A stretch of 64,000 nt of DNA from Epinephelus fuscoguttatus. Taxonomy: Eukaryota > Chordata > Actinopteri > Perciformes > Serranidae. The notes below the pieces were generated by a model. The model worked only from the letters and a program-made list of their open reading frames with translations, was not told the DNA's origin and made no database searches. Shown one piece after another: positions 14,417 through 24,744 of the stretch. The position numbers and the translations under genes are program-made. The DNA lies in the NCBI RefSeq assembly GCF_011397635.1, contig NC_064769.1, positions 13,595,207-13,659,206 of the forward strand. Direction: 5' to 3'. Position 1 is the stretch's first letter. Each line of letters opens with the position of its first letter.

Positions 14417-14897
14417 GTCAGAGTTTTCCCCAGAAGCTTATGGGGAGAAATGTCTCACAAAACACCACTAGACAAACACAAAATGCTTAAAGATGACGAA
14501 TTACACGCAGAGGATACTGAGTAGTCATAAATAAAATGATTTTACTGTCAGTGTGGATTCTGTTGTGTTAAAGGCTATCTCTAAATGCCAGCATTATAAG
14601 AAGTAAATGGGGTTTTTTTCTGGGATCTGATGAGGCATTCTTCATTTTGTCGCTGGGACCACAAAGTAGAAAAAAAAACAGAATTATTTCATTATGCAGT
14701 GAGAGCAGTATTTTCTTTATAAACACGAGTGCCCATCTGCAAATGTTTGCAGCTTGTTTGTGCGAATTCCCATTTTATCTCTATATTCTGCACTTGGGAA
14801 ATATATCACAGCGCATCATAAATGCTGTTATTTTCCAGTCTAACTGTGAATAAAGAATATTTGATAAATGCACAGTTACTCACCGTTATCACCTCCT

Positions 14898-14932
<35 letters not shown>

Positions 14933-17900
14933 TTCTCCTGGTGCACCTTTAATATGGATGAGGGTAAAGTGTTTGCTCAGCGACTCGCCAAGTCTTTCAA
15001 GTAAGTACACTTCTTGCCATGCTGTATATCAACTGCTGCTAGTCTGCCCAGGGGGGCATTTTAATGGGCCGCAACACTGCTACTAAGCAGGATTTACCAT
15101 GTAAAAAGAGCTGTGATAAGCAGCAGCAGCTGCCCAATAAATCACAGACATTAAGGAGGATGTTTCCTCAACTGATGGTGACGGACTGCGGAGCTCAGAC
15201 AAGCCCGCTTTGCTTTTTTTCTTTATCAATAATCCTTTGTGGTTTTATCACGTACACATACTAGCCTGGATCTATTTGTGTTATAATGTGGTGTATTTGA
15301 GATGCTTATTAGCGCTGTGCATTAAAATTTTATATGTATGAAATTACATTTCCTGTGGTCATGTGGTAACTGATAAAAACTGGGCTGGCATCTGTGAGGC
15401 CATCTTTATTCATGCTCTTGTGTGAATCATTTAAACCTCTTAGATTTATTTACATTCTGATGATGCCTACAAGCACCAAAATAAATTAACTGATAACGCT
15501 ACACGTGCAGTTTCAAAAATATTAATTATATGTTCCTTAAAAAAAAAAAGAGAGGAAAAAATAGCCTCTGATGTTAATTTTCTTTCCTCTAATCTCACCC
15601 GCTTCTTGTCGCTGTCTGCCTGATCCCCAATTAAAATGTAAAATTGGAATTGAAACTGGGTTTGAATAACACAGTATCACATTTTCCTGAATTAGTTACG
15701 TGTGACACAACACACCATCTTGAATAATTCATTGTGGTGCCTCTGTTTATGTCACATTGTGTGTGGAAACAGGATAAAGAATTCGAAAATTGAGAAAAAG
15801 TTTAATTACTGAGTCTCACCTGAAGTTGTGCATGAAGTGTTTGAACTTGTCTGTGCGTTTGGACAGCGGGACGATGATGTTGATGGGGACGCTGGCCGTG
15901 TCCACCCTCTCATTTTTCACCTTCATCAGCGGTCCAAAGGGACGAAAGAGGACCAGGCGTCTGAATTCATTACTTGACTCCCCTCTAAAGGTCAGCTCGT
16001 ACAGCGTACCTTTGTCCTTCTCCGTACGGGTGATACCTGATGGGTGAGACACAGAGACATGAACTCATGACCAAGCAAACTTAGATGCAGTGCCTGTGAC
16101 TGTGCATGTTTTTACTGCGACTATCAGTGGCTGTATTCATGTACAACACACTTTAAGTAATAAAGGTGCTAACTAAAACCACAGGGTTCTTTGGCTTGTC
16201 CTCATAGGAGAACACTTTAAGCTTGTGGTAGAACCTTTTATAAAAGTTCCAACTGGAGCTCGTTCAGAGGGTTTTACCTAGACCCTAACATAAAGGGTTG
16301 TAACCTAGAATTACAAGTTGACCGATTTATCGTTTTGGCCAATTAATCTGCACCAATACGACGTTTTACAAACTATCGTTACTGGTGGACGTTGCCTCCA
16401 GTAGTGGATGATGACTGTGCAGCCTCCACCAGTAACGAAGGGCCGTACATCACCTACCAGAGCTGGAGGGAAGGGTTGTGTTAGAATGAGCGAAAAGGAG
16501 CTTGAAGAGTGGGCATAGCTCCAGAGAGAGCTGGTTCTGTCTGCAGTGAGAGTGTCTAAGTGTTCTGGTCTTCATTTTAATATGTAGTCACAAAAATTTT
16601 GTCTCGATCGCAATAGCTGGTCCAGTGTGAAAGTCCATAGTCTGTGACTGAGTAAATCCTGATTAATCGGCTATCAGCTTTTCCTCTACGGACCTCTACA
16701 CAAAACCATCTGTAAAAGGTTATATCCAGAACCCTTTATGAGAGGTTATACAGAGAATCCTTCTTTGGTGCAATGGTTCCACCCAGAACCCTCTATTACC
16801 CCTTTTCCACCAAATTAGCTCTGGTTCTTGAACTGGTTCTGTTCAACATTCTTGATACCTTGGTGCTATCTAGCAACCAGCCTGGGTTTCCACCAGTTTT
16901 GAGTGGAACCATTGTAATGTAGGATGTGTAATTAATGGAAGGAGTTGCAAGATGCACAATGGAAGAAAACAGTAGTAGAAAAAGTTCATATTACATTATT
17001 TAGCTGCAAACTTCTGTTCTCTTATTACAGGTATTCCATTTTACCCAAACAACAAGCATCGACCAACCATTAATGAGACAATTTCTCACTTAGCTTCTCC
17101 ATTCTTGCCTTCTCCATCATCTCTTTCCCACCTGTAGAACATGACACACCAACTGATGTCATCACGGAAGACTCTTCAGGTCAAGAAAAACCTGCTATTT
17201 TTGGTTTCGGCTGAAAACCAGCTTTTCTGGTTCTGAATCATTACTTTTGGTCGAAATGCTATGAACAGTTCAAGCGCAGGAACCGGAAAGGAAGCAGTTC
17301 CATGTTGGTGGAAAAGGGGTCTGAGGGTTCTATCTGGGGCCGCTCCACCTTCTAAGGGTGCCAATAATAACCAATAAAGGGGGTTCCACCAATAACCCTT
17401 TTATATCACAAGGGTTTCATCTAGAACCCACTGAGGAGGTTATGCCATATACATACTCTTTTATAGTCCAAGGGTTACATTTAGAGCTCTGAGTACCTTT
17501 TTTTTATTCCAGTAATCAACAGGTTAGCCTGGGGCCAAGGAGACCACATCCAGCAACCTTGAGCCTCATGAGGCTTTTAAAGGGCCAGGGTTGATGTGGT
17601 TCAGTGCAACCCACAACACTCATGGTTCACAATCACGTTTTAGGGGGCAGAAATTTTTTGAAATTACTACCACTACAGCCTTTACTGTTTCAGTGGTGCA
17701 GTGGATCTCAACTCTACCACAATGCTGACTTAACATAATGTCTGTTCAATACAGGTAGGCAATACTATTATTAAATGATGGTAAAGATATCAACTGAGGC
17801 AGAACACAAGTAAAATGAATTGACTAAGGGAATACATCTACATTTTAAATTACCATTTAAAACATGGATAAACATTTGAGGGTGAGGATCTTCTAACACA

Positions 17901-20900
17901 CATGCTTTCAATTATCCTTGAAAAACTCTTCTGTCATAAAAGGGTTCTTTGCATGAAAAGGACCCTTTAGGGAACTCGTCGTCTCAAAAAGAACCCCTGA
18001 AAAAACCTCTCTCTTTAAAAAAAGGGTTTGTCAGAGGCAAATGGTCTGGGGTAGAACATCCTCCCTTCAGGAGGAATCCTTTTAAAACCCTTATTTCTAA
18101 GATATATTCAGTATATACGCATGTTTAGAAGAATTTGCTTATTGGATTTCTTGCCAAAAGTTAGATGGATGGTGTCAATCTTCTCATCTCACTCCTGGAA
18201 AGAAAGTGTATTTTACAAAATGCTGAACTACTCCTTTAAATCTTGCAGGTGTGAAGAAACAGCTACTATAAACTGAACTTTTAGTGCCTTTGGGAAAATA
18301 ATATGATGTATTAAGTTACATATTAACACATTACCTCACAAACATGCATGAATAGAGCATAAATGCAGGATAAAGTGTACATGTAAGCCAGTGCATAAAC
18401 AATTTGAGTATATATTTGTTGTCCACAGTGAGGGTTAATGTCAGATTTTAGTTTCTGTGCATGTAGCTTCTCTGTGTGTTTCTTTGTCGCAGTGATTTTG
18501 TTTTTCTTGTTTTCTCCAGGGTGCGGCTTTTGTTTAAATCCCCTGAGGATTTCTGTGTTTCTAAAAGCCACAGATCATGTTTTTCCCTGTTAGTATTTTA
18601 AACATCTTATCTTAAAAAATTCTGCAAAATAAACAACTTTTTTGGGGGGAACATCATTTTTAGCATCAGCTTGTGACAGACTAATACTGTGTGTATATTT
18701 GGGGACAGAAAGAGGGCATATGAGGCCACAGGAGACACTGTCCATGCACTCTGCTGCTGGGCAAACAGCCATTACTGTACATAATACACATGTAACACAC
18801 ACACACATGCACTGACAGAGAGAGGCTATTCTGGTCATCCAGACCAATTTTCTTGTTGTAGGACTTACGTCAGCTTGTTCCTCCAGAGAGAACTTGTTTT
18901 TCAATTACTCTGCTATTACAAGGATTATTACTTGCAAATGGACCTACTGAGGTCTGTGGGGGTGGAAAGAAAATGGGAAATGGCGTACAGAAAGTAAGAA
19001 GTAAGACCAGAGGGAAGAGAGAGGGAGAAAGAGGAAGAAAACACAGCACTGGAAATAGACATCAGAGAGTGCTTGGATGATAAAAAAAAGAGCAGAGAGA
19101 TAGAAATAAATAAGAAAGTGAAGAGCAAGTCAGAAAAAGACGATGGAGAACAGAAAGATGTCTGTGAGGAACCATTTATAGTCTGATAGCGGCTTGAATT
19201 AAGGCCTTCCTGTTAAGTTGGCCAGCTTCCTGTGAGGACACGATAAGCTTTCATTTAGTAAATAGGCTGAACAATTTAGACTAAATGCTTCCACTTCCTG
19301 TCTCTGTCCCTCTGTCTAAATGTACTGTTCTGTCCCTTTTTAAGGACAGAACTCAGTAGCCGGGCAAGTTCATTTTGCATACCTCTTCTATTTGTGTGCA
19401 GTTTCAGCTCACTAGCTTGCCAATGCAGCCCTGAAAGCTCCCTGAAGATGCTTTTGTCAGTCTGGCCATCCAGACTGCCTTTCACTTGTCTGGCTGGCAG
19501 CTTGGATAAATTGCTGCTTGTTCAAGATTTGCTCAAAATCGATGTCCGAGTCCATTAAAGGGCATTAAGTGCAAAAAAATATGAGCAGAAGGGAGTCGCT
19601 ATTTCATTAAAAGCTAGCTGCACTCTCCTGCTGTCTCGCTGAGGAATTGTGGAGGCTGTTTACACACAGATACGCACAAATGTATGCACATCTATTAAAA
19701 TCACTGTCGCATAAACACGCACTTAGATTAAGAAGGGCCACACACGAGCTCCATATATATGCCAGTGACCTATGGCTCATTTCTTACCAGCCAGGTGCCC
19801 CTATTGCTCACTTTAAAAACCTCCACCTACTCACACACTGAACGTGGTGACCTTCACAGAACACACATACACACACACTAAAATACAGCGTTTGAAGAGA
19901 TGCTCCACTGTGAATGAGCAGCATCTGAGTTCATTTCCTGTGGTTGTGATCAGAGCTGAGCAGAACAAATTAGGAGGATATCCTGGCTGTACTTGTACAC
20001 AAACACACACACATATTTCTGACCTTCCAGGGATTCACACACAAAAAAAAGGAGAGATCAAAGTGACTCGGGGCTGAAAGAAGAAAGCAGAGTATAGTGT
20101 TTGGATGTAGAAAAAAAAGTGCAACCTTGTCTGCAGGAAATTACGTTTATATGGTACTAATTTGTTTTCCCAGTTATGTTGTGGTGACAAATATTACGTT
20201 ATTGTCTACAAGGCAGACACAGAGTGAGGCTGCCATAAACACCTTATTTTACAAAATGTACTCTGAATGGCTGAGGCATCTTGTGATGGTTAAGATTATG
20301 GAGAAATCGTGGTTTCACTTAAATGTTAATAAACACATGCCTCATGCTTCAAGTTACTGTGGACTTTCTTCAGTATTTAAGGAATACGTCACCCACCAAA
20401 TGATCATTTGTGTATCAGTTACTCACTCCGTGTTACTTTGAATTTGTGAAGAAAACTTTGTTTTTCTCCCATACCTCCTTGGTGAACGAAAAATCCAAAA
20501 ACTGAGAAAATTCTTGATGAATTGGAGTAAAAGGGGTCCATGTTTAAATCAATACATCCATTTACAAACTCTCACACAACTCGTGCAGTATAATCCAAGT
20601 CTCATTTATTCAGTCGTATGCTCAGTACTTCCCAAACATATGCATTTTCGATTTAACCTTACTATTCAAAACACTTATGAGTAGCATGCCTGGGCAAGCA
20701 TGGCACTGTTTATACTGGAGTTTTTTAAATCTAAGGTTTTAGTGAAAATGCACCTGTTTGAGAAGTACTGAGCATACAACTGGATAAATGAGACTTGGAT
20801 TATATTGCACGAGTTGCGTGAGAGTTTATAAACAGATGTTTTGTGTAGTTTTGCTGCTGTGAACTGTGGTTCCCTTTTACTCCAATTTTTGGATTCTTTA

Positions 20901-22186
20901 TTTGCCATGGAGGCATGTGAGAAAAACAAAGTTTCCTTCACAAATTCAACATAATATTGGGTGAGTAACTGATATACAAATGGTCTTTTGGGGGTTGAAG
21001 TTTTCCTTTAACATTAGGAGTCACCGTGGATCATGTCTCTTGCTTCAAGTTATTGAGGATTTATTTTTCCTGCATTAAACCAGGCCACAATCTCTCTTTC
21101 TAACCTTAACAAACACAACCATAAAAAACTTTAATAATGCTGCAGTGAGCTACTATTGTATTGCAAGATCAGATATTTGGGTGGCAAAAAATTAAACCCA
21201 TTGTCAGTAAAAACTGAACTGATCAATGTTTTGAGACTTGCATGGTGTATAATTTAACATCCCCTCATTATGTTAACAGAAAATGTAATTCAGGCAGAAT
21301 TGCATTTCATAGTTGTATATAAACAGAATTTTCTGGAGAAAGGGTTTATATTTCATATATTCTCACCTTCTATGAAGTCAGATGGTGTGTACACTTTGCT
21401 TGTTTGAGTGTTTTCCACTGCACTCCTGCTGTCTTGCTGGGATGATGGCGTGTTGAGGCTGTGCAGGGCCATCTCCAGCACCTCCCCCAGTGCCTCTCTC
21501 TTGTCCTTCCTCACAGGCTTCTCCTCAGGATGACGAGTCAGCCCCATCTCCAGTTGGTACACCCTCTGCAGGGTGAAACTCTCAAAGGGCACCACTGCGT
21601 ACTCGCTGGGCAGCCTGGTGCCTGCGGTCACCTCGGCCTTTGACAGCTGGCTCCGCAGGAACTCCTGGAGGTCCGCCTGCTGGCTCTTGGCTCCCTGAGC
21701 CTCCCCGAGACCATTTCCCTGTGACCCAGCCCCAGCTTCCTGTCCCTCAGCTGGTCCCCCAGCAGCTCTCTTCAGGCTCTCCTGCACTCCTTTCAGCTGC
21801 TGGCTACGCTCCTGCAAAGCCTCCTTGAGCTGAGCTATCTGCTTCTTCAAGGAGGAGATGTGGAGGCGATGCTGCTCCTCGCGCTCTTGAAGGAGCACCT
21901 GATAAGATTGAGCACCTGGGGGTCCACCGCTCTGAGCAGCCCCAATTCGAGCTCCTCCTGTCCCACCTACTCCTGCTCCAATCCCCGGCCCTGTGCCCCC
22001 CAGGCTGGGGTGGTTGGGTCCAGCGTGGGGGAGAGCATGGCTCAGCGGAGGGTCATCAGAGTGTGGCGGACTGCAGGTCATCACATAGAGGAGCGACAGG
22101 GAGCAGCACAGGAGCACCAGCACACCTCCAACACGGGAGACCCAAGCTAGCAGTCCACGTCGCAACATCACTGCATGTAGCATCAA
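813..22186 (-). CDS. csgalnact1: Chondroitin sulfate N-acetylgalactosaminyltransferase 1 (gene model, six coding exons, 3' end outside window)
   Basis: This Golgi type II membrane enzyme transfers GalNAc from UDP-GalNAc to the glucuronic acid of the proteoglycan linker, starting chondroitin sulfate chains; it also helps elongate them. Joined exons 22186-21367, 16036-15820, 13832-13731, 2839-2661, 1244-1150 and 894-813 give 498 residues plus one base, with every splice phase closing. The order is a signal anchor (about residues 10-37), a Gly/Ala/Pro-rich stem, a coiled coil (about 95-140) and a catalytic domain with the metal-binding DVD at 420-422 in FFCDVDIYF. The C-terminal exon, expected to hold the WGGEDVH motif, is not in bases 1-812 and must lie off the left edge. 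The N-terminal RRGLLAW, FSQYNP and VIKKDTGFW fit CSGALNACT1 better than CSGALNACT2; I cannot tell teleost copy a from b. The stem is longer than in the 532-residue human protein. Family call is near certain; paralogue call is strong. Confidence 0.95.
1150..1244 (-). CDS. csgalnact1: csgalnact1 coding exon 5
   Basis: The acceptor reads CTTTCAG|GCAAA and the donor CAGCTG|GTAACA. It encodes [19 protein letters not shown], then PPVEQQL. FSQYNP and the IYG that follows favour CSGALNACT1 over CSGALNACT2. It enters in phase 1 and ends on a codon boundary. Confidence 0.95.
1639..2355 (+). mobile_element. MITE family A, long copy with terminal inverted repeats
   Basis: The left end, GGAGCAGTGTGTAGGAT, and right end, GTCCTACACACTGGACC, are inverted copies. 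The interior has CATGTGCCAAGCATG and GAGCCAGTGTTTGGTTTGTC. It contains an internal direct duplication: TTATCTGCAGAGGTCTACTC and TTATCTGCAGAAGTCCCCTA, each followed by AAAAACACTSAATAAA. It lies in csgalnact1 intron 4 and codes for nothing. Confidence 0.75.
2661..2839 (-). CDS. csgalnact1: csgalnact1 coding exon 4 (DVD metal-binding motif)
   Basis: The acceptor reads TCTCTGCAG|GGAAG and the donor GCCTG|GTAAGA. It encodes [20 protein letters not shown], then the FFCDVDIYF catalytic metal-binding motif and CRLNTQPG. Its first base completes the Arg codon shared with exon 3, and it leaves in phase 1. Length is 179 bp. Confidence 0.96.
5733..6712 (-). mobile_element. Repeat family B, copy carrying a nested insertion
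   Basis: It opens GGAATAGTTTGACAGTTTGG and closes AATGTCAAACTATTTC, inverted ends. Between them are the family landmarks CTAAGCTAACC and AGCTTCATTTACAGACATGA. From about 5830 to 6190 it is interrupted by a TGTGTCTCTTT-rich insert related to 51660-52430. Confidence 0.6.
5830..6190. repeat. Nested insert with short TGTGTCTCTTT-type repeats
   Basis: TTTTGTGTCTCTTTTGTAAT and TTTTGTGTCTCTTTGTGGTC are the complement of the minisatellite at 51760. GGGGCCTTGACACTTTGGGC and CAGTAATCCATCCATG are matched at the edges of that second locus too. Confidence 0.55.
6715..6960 (+). repeat. Dispersed duplicate of 285-560
   Basis: TCTTGGAGCCTTGTTTTACA, AACTAAACTGATGTAAATCT and CAGAGGACATGGGGTTGTGA mirror the first copy in the same orientation. 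Confidence 0.55.
7757..7905 (-). mobile_element. 3' fragment of the same non-LTR retrotransposon family
   Basis: This stretch parallels 54640-54800 base by base, including CCATCTGTAGTCCCT and TAATCTCACA. It is a diverged 3'-UTR fragment without coding sequence, in csgalnact1 intron 3. Confidence 0.6.
8190..8560 (+). repeat. Interspersed repeat family C (GTTAGCATGCTAA type), diverged
   Basis: AATTTTGAACAAATCTTCAT, ATCTAGCACCATATTCTAGT, CATCAGGCCTAGCTGTAATT and AAATGTTAGCATGCTAATAT follow the order seen in better copies at 11290 and 27980. Confidence 0.45.
11009..11070 (+). repeat. TG microsatellite, interrupted
   Basis: TG repeats with TC and CG interruptions lie in csgalnact1 intron 3. The CVCVCV-type frames here are meaningless. 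Confidence 0.95.
11290..11780 (+). repeat. Interspersed repeat family C copy
   Basis: GACATGAAATTTGGCACGGA, CCCATCAGCCTCAGCTGTAC and GGTGAACATGGTAAACATTA are shared with 27980-28440. The unit ends in the GTTAGCATTAGC phrase. Confidence 0.6.
12240..12487 (-). mobile_element. MITE family A, partial inverted copy
   Basis: AAAAACACTGATTTTTGAAT, GAGTTTCAGCTGGTTGCAAT and the end AAATCTTACATACTGGACC match the reverse of the 5' half of the copy at 1639. The rest is missing. Confidence 0.55.
13439..13534 (+). repeat. (TG)27 plus a degenerate TG tail, left of csgalnact1 exon 3
   Basis: It is uninterrupted TG from 13439 to 13492, then a broken TG/TGCG tail. In the csgalnact1 transcript it reads as (CA)n downstream of exon 3. 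Confidence 0.97.
13731..13832 (-). CDS. csgalnact1: csgalnact1 coding exon 3 (102 bp, frame-neutral)
   Basis: This exon was found by searching for the segment missing between exons 2 and 4. The acceptor reads TGTACAG|GGAAG and the donor TCCAG|GTGGGT. It encodes [18 protein letters not shown] followed by [15 protein letters not shown], the expected family sequence. It begins and ends in phase 2, so its 102 bases could be skipped without a frameshift. A (TG)27 tract lies about 240 bp to its left and a (CA)28 tract about 525 bp to its right. Confidence 0.94.
14358..14413 (+). repeat. (CA)28 microsatellite, right of csgalnact1 exon 3
   Basis: It is uninterrupted CA. In the csgalnact1 transcript it reads as (UG)n upstream of exon 3, perfectly complementary to the tract at 13439-13492. 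Confidence 0.97.
14901..14930 (+). repeat. (CA)15 microsatellite
   Basis: It is uninterrupted, in csgalnact1 intron 2, 490 bp beyond the (CA)28 tract. Confidence 0.97.
15820..16036 (-). CDS. csgalnact1: csgalnact1 coding exon 2
   Basis: The acceptor reads CATCAG|GTATC and the donor TTCAG|GTGAGA. It encodes [17 protein letters not shown], then [14 protein letters not shown] and [17 protein letters not shown], conserved in the N-terminal part of the catalytic region. It enters in phase 1 and leaves in phase 2, matching exons 1 and 3. Length is 217 bp. Confidence 0.95.
16185..18060. repeat. AGGGTTCTA-rich interspersed repeat, itself invaded
   Basis: Variants of AGGGTTCT, AGAACCCT and GGTTATACC recur throughout (AGAACCTTTTATAAAAGTTC near the left end; AAGAACCCCTGAAAAAACCT near the right). 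Two unrelated blocks interrupt it, 16312-16690 and the MITE at 16798-17320. No gene is seen. It lies in csgalnact1 intron 1. Confidence 0.5.
16798..17320. mobile_element. MITE with 16-bp perfect terminal inverted repeats
   Basis: The left end, ACCCCTTTTCCACCAA, and the right end, TTGGTGGAAAAGGGGT, are exact inverted repeats bounding 523 bp. It has no transposase frame. No clear target duplication was found, so the superfamily is left open. Confidence 0.75.
20377..21010. repeat. Near-complete palindrome (fold-back element), about 634 bp
   Basis: The left arm reads CCATTTGTATATCAGTTACT-like sequence (CATTTGTGTATCAGTTACTC), matched by GAGTAACTGATATACAAATG on the right. The inner arms CTCACACAACTCGTGCAGTA and TGCACGAGTTGCGTGAGAG also pair, as do TAATCCAAGTCTCATTTATT and ATAAATGAGACTTGGATTA. 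Only the centre (about 20640-20750) is unpaired. It lies in csgalnact1 intron 1, just before coding exon 1 on the window map. Confidence 0.85.
21367..22186 (-). CDS. csgalnact1: csgalnact1 coding exon 1 (signal anchor, stem, coiled coil)
   Basis: The exon runs from the start codon to a donor reading GAAG|GTGAGA and ends in phase 1, inside the glycine of DFIEG. In-frame ATGs lie at codons 1, 2 and 7. The third (base 22168) gives MLRRGLLAW, closest to the mammalian start, so the true start could be 18 bases downstream. Visible parts are an RRGLLAW cytosolic tail, a hydrophobic anchor rich in Leu/Val, a low-complexity Gly/Ala/Pro stem, a heptad-like segment ([15 protein letters not shown]) and the conserved [15 protein letters not shown] block. 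The open frame continues past the donor only as ENI before a stop, so those residues are intron. Confidence 0.95.
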
Positions 22187-23189
22187 AGCTCACTCCTCTG
22201 ATTTAGACATCTACTCACACACACACAGAAATATCATGTAACCTCACACACTCCAGCCTCGATGATAAGAGTCCATTTGTGATTGTGTTCCATCACCCGG
22301 TGAGGAGGCGGGCTACTTATCAGTATGAGGTCACTTCATCTGAATTAGGTCATCGCCTCTCCGCTGCCTGAGACTGTAACTTGTTTTGTCATTGGCAAAG
22401 TGAATGTATGAGAAAAAACATTTTCTCCCTTTCTGTTTGTCCAATTAGCTCCATGGTCAGCAACATTGTTACATCATCTATCGCTCATATGTGACTCATC
22501 ACTTCGCTGACTCCCACAGTCAGTCCATAATGTCCTCTTCACATTAGCCGCAATGAAGCAGAGTGACGGGTGGAGCAAAAATGCTACATTTCATGAGAAA
22601 ACAAATCCTCCGTAGTGAGCGATGGTTTACTCATGTTGTTTTCCTAGCAGAGAAAACAGAAAGAAGAGAGACAAAGAGGTTTGACATCAGAGAGACAGCT
22701 AATGTTAACATCTTGACCTCCATCACAACAGCATTACTGTGTCATTTAAAAATCAGAAATGTGCCAGGCCACTTTGACGTTTTAGTTTAACTGCCTTCGC
22801 CAAACTAAGCATTCCTTTAGGACTGCAGCTTCTGGAAAACAATGTTGTCACTGATGTGTGAGAATATGAGGCAGGGTGCAAGGGTGTGTGCTTAAAAATG
22901 CACAAATGACAGTGTGCTAGTGTGAGCGTGTGTTCTGTGGATACAGAAGAAAACTGGGACATATACATCTATCTAAATATACCCACAGTGTATATACAGT
23001 GGGTGAATTAATGTGCCATACTGCTAGAGAGCTCTCTATTTATTTATTTATATTTACTTAAACACAGCATCTCTTGAGATACATTATCTCTTCCAAAATT
23101 ATATCCTTGTGTATTTACAACCATTACACCCATCATGAAGCATTTTATATGAGGAGTCTGAATGACTGATACAAAGGCTAAATTAGTGG

Positions 23190-24560
23190 CTCCCAACATG
23201 GGTAGATTTTTCAGTTTCGGACAGAGCCAGGGTAGCTATTTACTCCTGTTTCCAGTCTTTATGCTAAGCTAACCACACTGTCTCCTGGCTGTAACCTTTC
23301 ATGAATGAGAGAACAAATTTTTTTTTTTTTTTTTTAAGATTATTTTTATGGGCTTTTTGCCTTTATTGACAGGACAGAGAGTGAAACGGGGAGACAGAGA
23401 GAGAGTGGGGACTGACATGCAGCAAAGGGCCGCAAGCCGGACTCGAACCTGCGGCCGCTGCAGCGAGGCAATGCCTCTGTACATGGGGCGCCGGCACTAT
23501 CCACTACTCTACCGACGCCCCAGAACAAATATTTTAAGTGTAAATATAAATGTATTTCCCAAAATGTTGAACTATTGCTTTAAATATAAGATAGTAACAT
23601 GTTTGCATAGCTTAGCATAAAGACTGGAAACGTGTATAAAGCTAGCCTGGCTCTGTCCAAAAGTAACAAAATACACATTTAAGGCTCCTCAGTTAATACA
23701 TTATATCTTGTCTGCTTAATTTTTTTACAAAAAACAGAAGTGTAAAATGACAAGTTAAGGATTTTGCTACCTTCATACAGAGGGATGCTAGCTGCTCACC
23801 CGTTTCCAGTCTTTATGCTAAGCTACGCTAACCATCTCCTGGCTGTAACCTTTGATTTATTTGACAAATTTGAGAGTGGTACTAATATTTTCATCTAACT
23901 CTCTGCAAAAAGGTGAATAAGTGTATTTCTCACAATGCTGAATTTAACTATAAGACTACCGCCAGTTGCATGTCAACATACGTTAGCATAAAGACCGGAA
24001 ACAGGGGTTAACAGCTAGCCTGGCTCTGTTCGGAGCAAAAAAAATATACCTTCAAAAACTTCTAAAGCTCACTAATTCACACTTTATATCTTGTTTGTTT
24101 AATTTGTGTAATATACTGAATGTGAAAACAAAGTTTGGGATTTTGTTACCTTTAGAAAGAGGCGTGCTAGCTACTAACCCGTCTCCAGTCTTTATGCTGC
24201 TGAGCTATGCTAACCATTTCCTGGCTGTAATCTTTGATTTAATGGACAGATATAAGAGTGGTACAAATATTTTTATATAACTCTCAGCCAAAAAGTAAGT
24301 AAGTGTATTTCCCATAATGCTGAATTATGACTATGCATATAAGACTAAAGCCAATTGCATGTTAACATACCTTAGCATAAAAATGGAAACAGGTGTTAAC
24401 AGCTAGCCTGGCTCTGTTCAAGGGAAACAAAATACACCTTCAAAAACTCGTAAAGCTCACTAATGAATACATTAAATCTTGTTTGTTGAATTCGTACAAA
24501 AAAATAAACGTAAAAACAAAGTTTGGGATTTTGTTACCCTTCTGAAAGAGCCGTGCTAGC
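23190..24560. repeat. Family B tandem array, about 377-bp period
   Basis: The phrase TTAGCATAAAGAC(T/C)GGAAAC recurs near 23611, 23986 and (diverged) 24366. The inverted phrase TTCCAGTCTTTATGCT recurs near 23250, 23806 and 24184. GGCTCTGTYC and GTAAAAACAAAGTTTGGG recur in register. About three and a half units are present; the first is interrupted by the SINE at 23319-23521. Confidence 0.7.
23319..23521 (-). mobile_element. tRNA-derived SINE with perfect 9-bp target duplication
   Basis: Read on the minus strand, the head is GGGGCGTCGGTAGAGTAGTG, with an A-box-like TAGAGTAGTGG and a perfect B box GGTTCGAGTCC. The body ends in a CAATAAAGGCAAAAAGCC-type tail and poly-A. Direct repeats AGAACAAAT at 23310-23318 and 23522-23530 flank it exactly, proving target-primed insertion. 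It sits inside a tandem repeat array. Confidence 0.92.
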
Positions 24561-24563
24561 TGT

Positions 24564-24744
24564 TCATCCTATGTTTCCAGGGTTCTATGTTCCCCACTTA
24601 ACCCTGCAAAAAATGTTCTATGTTCCCTGCTTACACAAAAAAGGTTCCATGTTTCCCGGGTTCTATGTCCAAGCGGGAAACACAGAAGCTTTTTTGCAGG
24701 AACGTAGAACCCGGGAAACACAGAACCCTGGAAACATAGGGATG
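24564..24744. repeat. Inverted-repeat (fold-back) element, 181 bp
   Basis: TCATCCTATGTTTCCAGGGT at the left is answered by ACCCTGGAAACATAGGGATG at the right. The inner arms repeat GTTCTATGTTCCC and GGGAAACACAGAA. A stem of most of the element is possible. It terminates the family B array. Confidence 0.7.

Noticed and set aside
14953-15001. Short frame [15 protein letters not shown] followed by a GTAAGT donor on the plus strand
   Set aside because: It is only 16 codons just after a CA microsatellite, with no partner exon and antisense to a csgalnact1 intron. Chance is the simpler explanation.
23319-23521. tRNA gene candidate (perfect B box)
   Set aside because: The sequence lacks a complete cloverleaf and has a SINE body, A-rich tail and target duplication, so it is a SINE rather than a tRNA gene.
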